From positions 155,923 through 219,922 of the forward strand of contig NZ_JALJRZ010000009.1 of NCBI RefSeq assembly GCF_024519435.1: a DNA stretch of 64,000 nt, read 5' to 3'. How positions within the stretch are numbered: position 1 is the first letter of the stretch; each line of letters starts with the position of its first letter. The notes under the pieces are model-generated. The model did no database searches. It was given only the letters and a program-made list of their open reading frames with translations, and was not told the DNA's origin. A program made the translations under genes and the position numbers. This DNA is from Terrabacter sp. Ter38. Lineage in GTDB: Bacteria > Actinomycetota > Actinomycetes > Actinomycetales > Dermatophilaceae. Of the stretch, positions 54,050 through 63,383 are shown piece after piece.

Positions 54050-57000
54050 ATGGTGGACCCCCTGCTGGCCGGTGACCGCGCCGCCGCTCCGAGGACGCTC
54101 GTCGACGTGCTCGCCGCCGTCACCTCGCGTCACCCCGAGGCGCCGGCGCTCGACGACACCGTCACCGTCCTGACGTATGCCGAGCTGACCGAGCAGGCGA
54201 GACGGATGGCCGCCGAGCTCGTGGCCGCGGGTGTATGCCGTGGCGACCGGGTGGGCGTGCGCGCGCCGTCCGGGACGACCGACCTCTACGTCGCCGTGCT
54301 CGGCGTCCTCCACGCCGGGGCGGCCTACGTGCCCGTCGACGTCGACGACCCGCAGGAACGCGCCGACCTCGTCTTCTCCGAGGCCGGCGTGGCAGCGGTC
54401 GTCGGGGCCCGTCGCCAGATCACGGTGCCGTCGTCCGGTTCGCCCGCGCGCTCCGCGCGGCGTCCTGCGCCACGCTCCCTCCGCGACGGTCGCCAGCGGC
54501 CGGCCGTGCTCCCGGATGTCCGGGTGACCGACGACGCCTGGGTGATCTTCACCTCGGGGTCCACCGGCGTGCCCAAGGGTGTGGCGGTCTCCCACCGTTC
54601 GGCGGCGGCCTTCGTCGATGCTGAGGCCCGGATCTTCCTGCAGGACAGCCCGATCGGGCCGGGTGACCGCGTGCTCGCCGGCCTGTCGGTCGCGTTCGAC
54701 GCCTCGTGCGAGGAGATGTGGCTCGCGTGGGGACACGGGGCCTGCCTCGTCCCGGCTCCGCGGAGCCTGGTGCGCACCGGCATGGACCTCGGACCGTGGC
54801 TCGTGGCCCAGGACGTCACGGTCGTCTCCACGGTCCCGACGCTGGCCGCGCTCTGGCCGGCCGAGGCCCTCGAGCCGGTGCGGCTGCTCGTCTTCGGGGG
54901 CGAGGCGTGTCCGCCCGAGCTCGCCGAGCGGCTCGTCGCCCCGGACCGCGAGGTCTGGAACACCTACGGCCCCACCGAGGCCACCGTCGTCGCCTGCGGA
55001 GCGCGACTCGACGGGACCACCCCGATCCGCATCGGTCTGCCCCTCGACGGCTGGGACCTCGCCGTCGTGGGGCCGGACGACCAGCCCGTCGCCCAGGGCG
55101 AGACGGGCCAGCTCATCATCGGCGGCGTCGGGCTCGCCCGCTACCTCGACCCCGCCAAGGACGCCGAGAAGTACGCCCCCATGCCGACCCTCGGATGGGA
55201 TCGCGCCTACCGGTCCGGCGACCTCGTCGTCAACGACCCGGAGGGCCTGGTGTTCGTCGGCCGCGCTGACGAGCAGGTGAAGCTCGGCGGTCGCAGGATC
55301 GAGCTCGGGGAGGTCGACGCGGCGCTGCAGTCCCTGCCGGGTGTCTCAGGGGCTGCCGCAGCGGTCAAGACGACGGCGGCCGGGAGCCAGGTCCTCGTCG
55401 GCTACGTCGTGCCCGAGTCCCGCAGCCGCACCGACCTGACTGCATCGCCTCCCGACTTCGACCGGACGTCCGCGCTCGCGCGCCTCCACGACGAGCTGCC
55501 GGCCGCCCTCGTGCCGGTGCTCGCCGTCGTCGAGTCCCTGCCGACGCGCACGTCGGGCAAGGTCGACCGGGCGGCGCTGCCGTGGCCGCTGCCGGGCGCC
55601 GCCGACGACGGCGAGCCCAGCGATCTCTCCGGCACGGCGGCCTGGCTCGCGGGTCACTGGACCGCAGTGCTCGGCACCGAGGTGCGTTCGGCGGAGGCCG
55701 ACTTCTTCGACCACGGGGGCGGGAGCCTGTCGTCGGCCCGGCTCGTGTCGCTGCTCCGCGAGCGCTACCCGACGGTGACCGTGGCCGACGTCCACGCGCA
55801 CCCGCGCCTCGGAGCCCAGGCGGAGCTGCTCGAGACCATGGACACGGCCGACGGGTCCCGGACCGAGCGCACGGTACGCCGCATCCCGCGCAGCACCCAG
55901 CTCGTGCAGACGGCGGTGTCGCTCGTCCTGCTCACGGTCAAGGGACTGCAGTGGCTCGTGGGTCTCGCCACCCTCACCGAGCTCCTGCGCCTCGCCGACC
56001 TCGCCGACTGGTCGCAACCGGTGTCCTGGTGGGCCCTCGGCGTCGGCTGGCTCCTCTTCATCACCCCGCTCGGTCGGATGGGCCTGTCCGCGTTGGCCGC
56101 CCGGGTCCTGCTCGCCGGCGTCACGCCTGGCAGCTACCCCCGCGGCGGGAGCGTCCAGATGCGGCTCTGGGCCGCCGAGCGCTTCGCCGACGCTATGGGT
56201 GCCATCACGATGGCGGGCGCGCCGTGGATCATCTACTACGCGAGGATGCTCGGTGCCTCGGTCGGACCCGGTGTCGACCTCCACTCCGTGCCTCCGGTCA
56301 CCGGCATGCTGACGATCGGGTCCGGTGCCAGTGTCGAGCCCGAGGTCGACCTCTCCGGCTACTGGATCGACGGAGACGTCGTGCACGTCGGCCTCGTCCA
56401 CATCGGCCGCGAAGCGGTGATCGGTGCCCGCAGCACCATCGGTCCGGACGTGCACATCGGCCGTGGCGTCGTCGTGGAGGCCGGCTCGACCGTCCTCCGG
56501 TCCGTGCGACCCGGACGGGTCGTCGCCGGGTCCCCGGCCCGGCGGGTCGACGACCCGAGCCAGTCGAAGTGGCCCGCTGAGCGTCCCCCGAACGCACCGG
56601 CCTGGCTCGTCGTCTACGGGCTGTCCGGCGTCCTCCTGTCGGTCCTGCCCTTCCTCGCCCTCCTTCCCGGCGTGCTCGTCGTCGGCGGCGCGGTCGCCCG
56701 GGCCACGGCGTCACGCGAGGCGGTCGTGACGGCATACGCGGCGGTGCCGGTCGTGACCGTCCTCGGCCTCGCCTCGCTCGCCGCCATCACGATCGTGCTG
56801 GTGCGGCTGCTCGCGATCGGCCTGCGCGAGGGCTACCACCCGGTGCGCGGCAGGGTCGGGTGGCAGGTGTGGGCGACCGAACGTCTCCTCGACCAGGCGC
56901 GGACGTTGCTCTTCCCCGTCTACGCCAGTCTCATCACCCCGATGTGGCTGCGCGCCCTCGGCGCCCGCGTCGGCCGTGACGTCGAGGCCTCGACGGTCCT

Positions 57001-58090
57001 GCTGCTGCCCTCGATGACGTCGGTCGCCGACGGCGCCTTCCTCGCCGACGACACGATGGTCGCCGGCTACGAGCTCGCCCACGGGTGGGTGCACATCGCG
57101 CCGGCCAAGATCGGCAAGCGCGCCTTCCTCGGCAACAGCGGGATGACGGCGCCGGGGCGCCGGGTGCCCAAGCACGGCCTCGTCGCAGTGCTGTCCGCCG
57201 CGCCCCAGAAGTCCAAGGCCGGGTCCAGCTGGCTCGGCAGCCCGCCGGTGCGGCTGCGGCGCCCCCCGCAGGGATCCGACGACGAGAGGACCTTCGCTCC
57301 ACCGCTGCGACTCAAGGTGGTCCGTGGCCTCGTCGAGCTGTGCCGGATCGTGCCCGTCATGGTGACCGTGGCCATCGGTGTCACCGTCCTCGTGGCGCTC
57401 CAGGGGCTCGTCGACCGCGTCGGCCTGGTCGGCGCGGCGGTCCTGGGCGGTGTCGTCCTCGCCGCCGCCGGGGCCGTCGCCGCCGGCGTGACGACCGTCG
57501 CCAAATGGGTCGTCGTCGGCCACATCGGTGCCGTCGAGCACCCCCTGTGGAGCTCGTTCGTCTGGCGCAACGAGGTGGTCGACACGTTCGTCGAGATGGT
57601 CGCCGGACCGTGGTTCGCGTGGACGGCGACGGGCACGCCGGCCATCAACGTCTGGCTGCGAAGCCTCGGGGCCCGGATCGGGCATGGGGTGTGGTGTGAG
57701 ACCTACTGGCTGCCCGAGGCGGACCTCGTGACCCTGGGTGACGGCGTGACCGTCAACCGGGGCTGCGTGCTCCAGACCCATCTCTTCCATGATCGAATCA
57801 TGAGCATGGACACGGTCACGCTCGAGGACGGAGCCACGCTCGGCCCCAACGGGGTGATCCTGCCCGCCGCGAGCATCGGAGCGGCCGCGACGGTGGGTCC
57901 GGGTTCGCTCGTCCTCCGCGGCGAGGCCGTGCCGCGCGGGACTCGCTGGACCGGCAACCCGATCGCACCGTGGAGCGGAGCCGACCCGGTGGCCGACGCG
58001 TCCGGACCGGCGCCGGGCGCATCGTCCGGCGCGTCTTCTGGCGCGTCTTCTGGCGCTTCTTCGGGCGACGTCGCGAGCGGCGTGCGATGA
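54050..58090 (+). CDS. Pls/PosA-family single-module NRPS (poly-amino-acid synthetase)
   Basis: 1346 aa from ATG 54050 (GAGGAG upstream). Order: adenylation domain (residues about 1-510; A3 IFTSGSTGVPKGV at 167-179, A10 lysine Lys504 in TSGKVDR), carrier domain (attachment Ser559 in FFDHGGGSLSS), then six transmembrane helices (about 618-645, 658-690, 851-885, 892-925 and two near 1100-1160) separating three left-handed beta-helix-like soluble domains (IGSGASVEPEVDLSG, LGDGVTVNRGCVLQTHLF). There is no condensation or thioesterase domain. This matches epsilon-polylysine synthetase layout. The specificity residues read D217 A218 E221 S260 V281 G283 T305 V313 V314 K504, close to known lysine codes. 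Confidence 0.93.
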   Translation: MVDPLLAGDRAAAPRTLVDVLAAVTSRHPEAPALDDTVTVLTYAELTEQARRMAAELVAAGVCRGDRVGVRAPSGTTDLYVAVLGVLHAGAAYVPVDVDDPQERADLVFSEAGVAAVVGARRQITVPSSGSPARSARRPAPRSLRDGRQRPAVLPDVRVTDDAWVIFTSGSTGVPKGVAVSHRSAAAFVDAEARIFLQDSPIGPGDRVLAGLSVAFDASCEEMWLAWGHGACLVPAPRSLVRTGMDLGPWLVAQDVTVVSTVPTLAALWPAEALEPVRLLVFGGEACPPELAERLVAPDREVWNTYGPTEATVVACGARLDGTTPIRIGLPLDGWDLAVVGPDDQPVAQGETGQLIIGGVGLARYLDPAKDAEKYAPMPTLGWDRAYRSGDLVVNDPEGLVFVGRADEQVKLGGRRIELGEVDAALQSLPGVSGAAAAVKTTAAGSQVLVGYVVPESRSRTDLTASPPDFDRTSALARLHDELPAALVPVLAVVESLPTRTSGKVDRAALPWPLPGAADDGEPSDLSGTAAWLAGHWTAVLGTEVRSAEADFFDHGGGSLSSARLVSLLRERYPTVTVADVHAHPRLGAQAELLETMDTADGSRTERTVRRIPRSTQLVQTAVSLVLLTVKGLQWLVGLATLTELLRLADLADWSQPVSWWALGVGWLLFITPLGRMGLSALAARVLLAGVTPGSYPRGGSVQMRLWAAERFADAMGAITMAGAPWIIYYARMLGASVGPGVDLHSVPPVTGMLTIGSGASVEPEVDLSGYWIDGDVVHVGLVHIGREAVIGARSTIGPDVHIGRGVVVEAGSTVLRSVRPGRVVAGSPARRVDDPSQSKWPAERPPNAPAWLVVYGLSGVLLSVLPFLALLPGVLVVGGAVARATASREAVVTAYAAVPVVTVLGLASLAAITIVLVRLLAIGLREGYHPVRGRVGWQVWATERLLDQARTLLFPVYASLITPMWLRALGARVGRDVEASTVLLLPSMTSVADGAFLADDTMVAGYELAHGWVHIAPAKIGKRAFLGNSGMTAPGRRVPKHGLVAVLSAAPQKSKAGSSWLGSPPVRLRRPPQGSDDERTFAPPLRLKVVRGLVELCRIVPVMVTVAIGVTVLVALQGLVDRVGLVGAAVLGGVVLAAAGAVAAGVTTVAKWVVVGHIGAVEHPLWSSFVWRNEVVDTFVEMVAGPWFAWTATGTPAINVWLRSLGARIGHGVWCETYWLPEADLVTLGDGVTVNRGCVLQTHLFHDRIMSMDTVTLEDGATLGPNGVILPAASIGAAATVGPGSLVLRGEAVPRGTRWTGNPIAPWSGADPVADASGPAPGASSGASSGASSGASSGDVASGVR
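58016..58063 (+). repeat. 12-bp tandem repeat in the Pls C-terminal tail
   Basis: Four consecutive 12-bp units encode Gly-Ala-Ser-Ser (58016-58027, 58028-58039, 58040-58051, 58052-58063), just before the stop codon. Low-complexity tail, free to vary in copy number without a frameshift. Confidence 0.85.
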
Positions 58091-59454
58091 CGGGCGGCCT
58101 CGTCCAGCAGGTGCCCGCCCTGACCGACGCGTACACGCCCGACCGTGGCGACCCCGCCTACGAGGTCACCCACTACGACCTCGACCTCGACTACAAGGTC
58201 TCGACCAACCGCCTCGCCGGTCGCGCCGTCCTCGAGATCACCGTCCTCGAGGACGTGCGGCGGCTCGTCGTCGACCTCGTGGGCCTGCGGGTCCTCAAGG
58301 TGTCGGTCGGTGGCCGGGCCGCCAGGTGGGTCCACCGCGGGCCCCGTGTCGTCGTCACCCCGTCGGTCCCGCTGGCGCGCGGCCAGCGCGCGCAGGTCGC
58401 GATCACGTATGCCGGCACGCCCGGGCCGGTGGCGACGCGCTGGGGCGACGTCGGCTGGGAGGAGCTCACCGACGGTGCGCTCGTGGCCGCGCAGCCCAAC
58501 GGAGCGGCGACGTGGTTCCCGTGCAACGACCATCCCCGGACGAAGGCGACGTACCGCCTGGCGTTCGAGTGCGACTCCCCCTACGACGTCGTCGCGACGG
58601 GCACACTCGTGGCCGCCCGCGCACGAGGCAGCCGGACGCGACGGGTCTTCGAGCAGGGGGTCCCGATGGCGACCTACCTCGCCACCGTCCACGTCGGCCG
58701 CTACGTGCGTCGCGCCCTCGCGCCGGCGGACGTGCCGATCGTCGTCGTGCTGCCGGCGACCCGCGAGCGCGACGTCATGCACGACCTCGAGCGGCTCCCC
58801 GCCATGACGAGCCTCTACGAGGCCCTCTTCGGTCCCTACCCCTTCGACGACTACACCGTCGTGGTCACCGCCGACGACCTCGAGATCCCGCTCGAGGCGC
58901 ACGCCATGGCGACGTTCGGGCCGAACTGGCTCGACGGGCGTCGCCGCCACGAGCGGCTCGTCGCGCACGAGCTCGCCCACCAGTGGTTCGGCAACAGCCT
59001 GACCCCGGCGACGTGGTCCGACATCTGGCTCAACGAGGGTTTCGCCTGCTATGCCGAGTGGCTCTGGGCGGAGCACGCCGACGGCGTCCCGGTGCGCGTC
59101 AACGCGGCGACCCACTGGTCCCGGCTCTCCCGGCTGGCACAGGACGTCGTGCTCGCCGACCCCGGGCCCGACCTCATGTTCGACGACCGCGTCTACAAGC
59201 GCGGGGCGCTGACGCTGCACGCCCTGCGGGTGGAGCTCGGTGACGTCGCGTTCTTCGACCTCGTGCGCGACTGGGTCGCGGCCCACCGGCACGGGTCCGT
59301 GACCACCGACGAGTTCGTCAGCCACGTCGAGACGTTCCTGCGGGAGACGACGCCCACGGACAGGGACGGTGACGCCGCCGCCCGGAGGGCACGCGACCTC
59401 CTCGAGCGGTGGCTCTGGGCCACTCCCCTGCCCCGGTTCGCCCAGCGCGCCTGA
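58087..59454 (+). CDS. M1-family zinc metallopeptidase
   Basis: 455 aa, ATG overlapping the Pls stop (ATGA), so co-translated with it. Zinc site HELAH (294-298) and the third ligand Glu317 in WLNEGFA are intact (HExxH-x18-E). The exopeptidase segment reads LEIPLEAHAMATFG, a variant of GxMEN. The C-terminal helical domain of large aminopeptidases is missing. In polylysine producers a peptidase often neighbours pls; here it could trim or degrade the polymer, or confer self-protection. Inferred from coupling. Confidence 0.9.
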   Translation: MTGGLVQQVPALTDAYTPDRGDPAYEVTHYDLDLDYKVSTNRLAGRAVLEITVLEDVRRLVVDLVGLRVLKVSVGGRAARWVHRGPRVVVTPSVPLARGQRAQVAITYAGTPGPVATRWGDVGWEELTDGALVAAQPNGAATWFPCNDHPRTKATYRLAFECDSPYDVVATGTLVAARARGSRTRRVFEQGVPMATYLATVHVGRYVRRALAPADVPIVVVLPATRERDVMHDLERLPAMTSLYEALFGPYPFDDYTVVVTADDLEIPLEAHAMATFGPNWLDGRRRHERLVAHELAHQWFGNSLTPATWSDIWLNEGFACYAEWLWAEHADGVPVRVNAATHWSRLSRLAQDVVLADPGPDLMFDDRVYKRGALTLHALRVELGDVAFFDLVRDWVAAHRHGSVTTDEFVSHVETFLRETTPTDRDGDAAARRARDLLERWLWATPLPRFAQRA

Positions 59455-59458
59455 CGCC

Positions 59459-60157
59459 TCAGTGGGCGCGTACCGCCAGCGCTCCTCGGCCGGACTCGAG
59501 AGCGACGGCGGCGGCATACGCCCTCGGCACGTCGAGGTCGACGACCGTCACCGACGGCATACCGGCGACGATGTCGGTCGGGATGCCCGGCGCGGGCGTC
59601 ACGAAGGTCGTCGGATCGACGCGGAGGCCCAGCCCCAGCGCCTTGAGGGCGGCCTCCTTGCGCACCCACGTCGTGACGTCGGTGAGTTCCCCTGTGCCGT
59701 GGGCTCGTTCGTCGGAGTGCAGTGCCACGTCGCCGTAGCCACCGAACGCCACGGCGTCGACGACCTCGACGTCGACGCCCACCGGTCCCGACCGGCTCAG
59801 GGCGAGCGCGACGACGTCGCGGGTGCGACTCAGCGACAGGTGCAGCCCGGGGTCGTCGAGCAGGCGGGGGGCGCCGTGCTGCCGACCGCAGTCGGGGCAC
59901 GTGCGGTCGAAGCGCAGCGACTCCGGTGGTCGACCCACGATCCGACCGATCTCCCGACGAGCCAGGGCGTGGAGCAGAAGGTATGCCGCTGCGTCGCGTC
60001 GGTCGGTCAGACGCACCCACCGCTCGCGCTCGTGCACGTCGAGCACGGCAGCGGAGGCGGCTGCAGCCTCCGGGACGCCGGCCGCCGCCGTCGTCTCACG
60101 CACCCAGACGTCGACCGTCGCGTCGGTCGGCCTTCGCGAGCCCTCGGTGCCGTCCAC
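59459..60157 (-). CDS. 4'-phosphopantetheinyl transferase (Sfp-type)
   Basis: 232 aa from GTG 60157. Sfp-family markers: VGVDVEVVDAVAF with the magnesium-binding Asp and WVRKEAALKALGLGL. It attaches the phosphopantetheine arm of CoA to carrier proteins. It converges with the M1 gene and lies 5 bp past its stop, so it is expected to activate the Pls carrier domain. CPDCGRQHG at about residue 90 is a small zinc-type motif in the linker, seen in some relatives. Confidence 0.93.
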   Translation of the reverse strand: MDGTEGSRRPTDATVDVWVRETTAAAGVPEAAAASAAVLDVHERERWVRLTDRRDAAAYLLLHALARREIGRIVGRPPESLRFDRTCPDCGRQHGAPRLLDDPGLHLSLSRTRDVVALALSRSGPVGVDVEVVDAVAFGGYGDVALHSDERAHGTGELTDVTTWVRKEAALKALGLGLRVDPTTFVTPAPGIPTDIVAGMPSVTVVDLDVPRAYAAAVALESGRGALAVRAH

Positions 60158-60310
60158 GCGCCAAGGATCGATGCTGTGACCTCGGTCCGCAAGCCACCCT
60201 CCGGCGGGAGATAGCCCTGTCGAGGTGATGCGCGCCCTCGCCGCTGGTGCGAGCGTCGAGGGGACCGCACCACGCGCGGCCTCACGAGGCGTGACCCCTG
60301 AGGAGAGACT

Positions 60311-61768
60311 GTGAGCAACGAGAGCCGGTCAACGACCACGTCCGGGGCGCGAGCGGCGACGGCGCCCCGCAAGGTGGCCCACCTGACTCCGGACCAGCGC
60401 GTGGCCCGGGGCAAGGCCGCCCGCAACGAGACGCCGAGGCGGAGCCACGGGTCGTGGGAGCAGGCGACGAACCGTCCCGACCCCGTCGCGCTGCTCGAGG
60501 AGCAGGCGACGAGCCGGGTCCCCGAGCTCGTCCCGCTGCGCTACGGACGGATGCTCGTCTCTCCGTTCACGTTCTACCGCGGGGCGGCGCTCATCATGGC
60601 GAGCGACCTGGCCCCGACCCCGCGCTCGGGGTTCATCACCCAGATCTGCGGCGACGCACACCTGTCGAACTTCGGGGTCTTCGCCTCGCCCGAGCGCCGG
60701 CTGCTCTTCGACATCAACGACTTCGACGAGACGCTCCCGGGCCCGTGGGAGTGGGACGTCAAGCGGCTCGCAGCGAGCTTCGAGATCGCCGGTCGCGACC
60801 GGGGCTTCTCGGCCGCGGACCGCCGGGACGTCGTCAGGTCCTGCGTCGCCGAGTACCGCGCGCGGGTGCAGCTGTTCGCGGCCGCGCGCAACCTCGACGT
60901 CTGGTACGCCCACATCGAGGTCGACAAGCTGTTGGAGATCCTCGAGAGCAGCGTCACGAAGAAGCAGCGGGCCAAGGCCCAGGCCAACGTCGCCAAGGCC
61001 CGCACCCGGGACAGCATGCAAGCGTTCACCAAGCTGACCCACGAGGTCGACGGGCAGCGCCGCATCGTCTCGGCGCCCCCTCTGATCGTGCCGATCGAGG
61101 ACCTCGTGCCCGAGGGATCGGGACGCGACGACGTGGAAGCTGAGCTGCGCGGCCTCATCCGGTCGTACCGGCGCACCCTCGAGACGGACCGGCGGGAGCT
61201 CCTCGAGTCCTTCGACTACGTCCACACCGCACGAAAGGTCGTCGGGGTCGGCAGCGTCGGCACCCGCGCCTGGATCCTGCTCCTGCTCGGCCGGGACGGG
61301 CAGGACCCTCTCTTCCTCCAGGCCAAGGAGGCACAGGAGTCCGTCCTCGAGAGGTTCGTCGGAGCGAGCCGGTATGCCAACCACGGCCAGCGAGTCGTCG
61401 CCGGCCAGAGGCTCATGCAGGCGGCCAGCGACATCTTCCTCGGCTGGCAGCGCGTCAACGGGTTCGACGGTGAGGTGCGTGACTACTACCTGCGCCAGCT
61501 GCGCGACTGGAAGGGCTCGGCCGACGTCGACACCATGAGCGCCGGCGTCATGTCCGCGTACGCCCGTGTCTGCGGCGCGACACTGGCCCGCGCGCACGCC
61601 CGCTCGGGTGACCGCATCGCGATCGCCTCCTACCTCGGCACGAGCGACGCGTTCGACCGTGCGATCGCCGACTTCGCGTCGGCCTACGCCGATCAGAACG
61701 AACGCGACTACGAGGCCCTCGTGGCCGCTGTCCGGTCCGGGCGCCTGGAGGCCGAGAGCGGCATGTAG
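60311..61768 (+). CDS. DUF2252-family protein
   Basis: 485 aa from GTG 60311 (GAGGAG upstream). Shows FYRGAALIMASDLAPTPRSG, ICGDAHLSNFGVFASPER, FDINDFDETLPGPWEWDVKR and, near the C-terminus, RVCGATLARAHARSGD, all features of DUF2252, a family with an aminoglycoside-kinase-like fold (GDAHLSNF resembles a catalytic loop). The activity is unknown. Probably soluble. Stands alone, followed by the glutaminase. Confidence 0.88.
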   Translation: MSNESRSTTTSGARAATAPRKVAHLTPDQRVARGKAARNETPRRSHGSWEQATNRPDPVALLEEQATSRVPELVPLRYGRMLVSPFTFYRGAALIMASDLAPTPRSGFITQICGDAHLSNFGVFASPERRLLFDINDFDETLPGPWEWDVKRLAASFEIAGRDRGFSAADRRDVVRSCVAEYRARVQLFAAARNLDVWYAHIEVDKLLEILESSVTKKQRAKAQANVAKARTRDSMQAFTKLTHEVDGQRRIVSAPPLIVPIEDLVPEGSGRDDVEAELRGLIRSYRRTLETDRRELLESFDYVHTARKVVGVGSVGTRAWILLLLGRDGQDPLFLQAKEAQESVLERFVGASRYANHGQRVVAGQRLMQAASDIFLGWQRVNGFDGEVRDYYLRQLRDWKGSADVDTMSAGVMSAYARVCGATLARAHARSGDRIAIASYLGTSDAFDRAIADFASAYADQNERDYEALVAAVRSGRLEAESGM

Positions 61769-61819
61769 GGGCCGTGCAGCCGTGTCATGGTCCACGCAAG
61801 ACCAGCAGGGAGGCCCGCG

Positions 61820-62844
61820 ATGACCAGCCTGTCGATGCATGAGCAGCTTCCGTTCGACGAGGAAGCGGTCAGATCGTCGATCTCGACCGGAGAGCTGCCA
61901 GAACCGGACGAGGTCATCGCCGCTGTCACCGAGGCGTACGAGCGGTATCGGGGCAAGCGGGACGGTGCCGTCGCCGACTACATCCCGGTCCTGGCCGAGG
62001 CGTCGCCGGACTGGTTCGGCATCTCCGTGGTGGGAGCTCGGGGACGGTCGTTCGAGATCGGGGACGTCGAACGGACGTTCTCGATCCAGAGCGTGTCCAA
62101 ACCGTTCGTCTTCGCGCTGGTCTGCGAGGCCCTCGGGGACGTCGACGCCCGACGACTCCTCGGGGTCAACAGCACCGGCTCCCCTTCGACTCCCTGGTCG
62201 CGGTCGAGCTCAACCTGGAGCGGACCATGAACCCGCTGGTGAACGCGGGCGCGATGGCGGCCACGAGTCTCGTCCCCGGGAGCACGGCCGAGGAGAAGTG
62301 GGAGCGGGTCCGGGAGGGCCTCTCGCGCTTCGCCGGTCGTGAGCTGAGCCTCAACGAGAGGGTCTACGCCTCGGAGTCCGCCACCAACCTGCGCAACCAA
62401 GGCATCGCCCACCTGCTGCAAAGCTACGGCCGCCTCTACTTCGACCCGGACGAGGCCACCGACGTCTACACACGCCAGTGCTCCCTCGACGTGACCGTCC
62501 ACGACCTTGCGGTCATGGCGTCCACGCTCGCCAACGGTGGGGTGAACCCGGTGACCGGAGAGGCGGTGGTCGGGCGCGGTGTCTGTCGGCGCGTCCTCGC
62601 GGTGATGGCCACCGCGGGCCTCTACGAACTGTCCGGCGACTGGCTCTACGAGGTCGGGGTCCCCGGCAAGAGCGGGGTCAGCGGCGGCATCGTCACCGTC
62701 GCACCCGGCAAGGGCGGCCTGGCCACGTTCTCCCCTCCCCTGGACGTCGCGGGCAACAGCGTGCGCGGGCAGCTGGTCACCAAGTACCTCGCGGAACGAC
62801 TCGGGCTCAACCTCTTCGCCTCGGCGACGGTCTCGTCGGAGTGA
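61820..62844 (+). pseudogene. glsA: Glutaminase A, single-base frameshift
   Basis: Starts at ATG 61820 (GGGAGG upstream). Frame one includes [19 protein letters not shown], the Ser-x-x-Lys motif [14 protein letters not shown] and ends about LLGVNSTG. At about 62178-62184 one base is missing; adding it gives [14 protein letters not shown], then [50 protein letters not shown] and a normal C-terminus in the next frame. All catalytic residues are otherwise present. Either a decayed gene or a base-calling error near CCCC. Confidence 0.85.
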
Positions 62845-62943
62845 CGACGGCCTCTGACCGGTCCGCAGCTGCGGTCCTCGACCCTGTGTCGATGAGTGGC
62901 CGGGGCCTGAGGCCGAGGCACGACGCCGCGCACGCGCGGGACG

Positions 62944-63144
62944 TCAGGCGGCCCAGACCTGGGGGTCGATGAGGCTGACGAGCTCCTCAGGTGGCTTGCA
63001 CGCACGCGAGCACAGGACCACCGGCACCTCGTCGAACCAGAGGACCTTCCATCCTGTTCCGTCTTCGTCCAGCTCCCGCGCTGCATGGAGTTCTCCCCCG
63101 CACCCCTCGGTCGGGCACGGGATCCGGATCGTGTCCACGTCCAC
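62944..63144 (-). CDS. Small zinc-ribbon-like protein
   Basis: 66 aa from GTG 63144 (AGGAGGG 9 nt upstream; GTG 63138 also possible). Contains RIPCPTEGCGGELHAARE and VVLCSRACKPPEELVS, two Cys pairs about 33 residues apart, consistent with a zinc ribbon. The gene faces the metallothionein-like gene across a 239-bp divergent gap. Function unknown. Confidence 0.65.
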   Translation of the reverse strand: MDVDTIRIPCPTEGCGGELHAARELDEDGTGWKVLWFDEVPVVLCSRACKPPEELVSLIDPQVWAA

Positions 63145-63307
63145 CTTCGAACACCCTCCTGGCATCTGGGCCATCGCTCTGCTGATGGGGGGTCCGGCAC
63201 GGCGCTGGCCGACCGCAGTCACCCTCCGCTGATCCATACCCATCTGGGGGCGCGCACGGGCGTCCTTCGAGGTCGCCAGTTCTCAGGGCTGGTGTGTCGC
63301 CATCAGG

Positions 63308-63332
63308 GAATAGCTCTCGTGCGTTGGGGTAC
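63308..63332 (+). promoter_or_regulatory. Sigma-B-like stress promoter of the Cys-rich gene
   Basis: GAAT (63308-63311), 15 nt, then GGGTAC (63327-63332). This fits the Streptomyces sigma-B consensus GNNT-N14-16-GGGTAC. Transcription would begin about 63340, 44 nt before the metallothionein-like ATG. Exact match to a memory-based consensus; unverified. Confidence 0.5.
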
Positions 63333-63383
63333 GGGGACAGCTGACACCGGCACGCCCGAACCACCTCTCCTCAAGGAGCCGAC

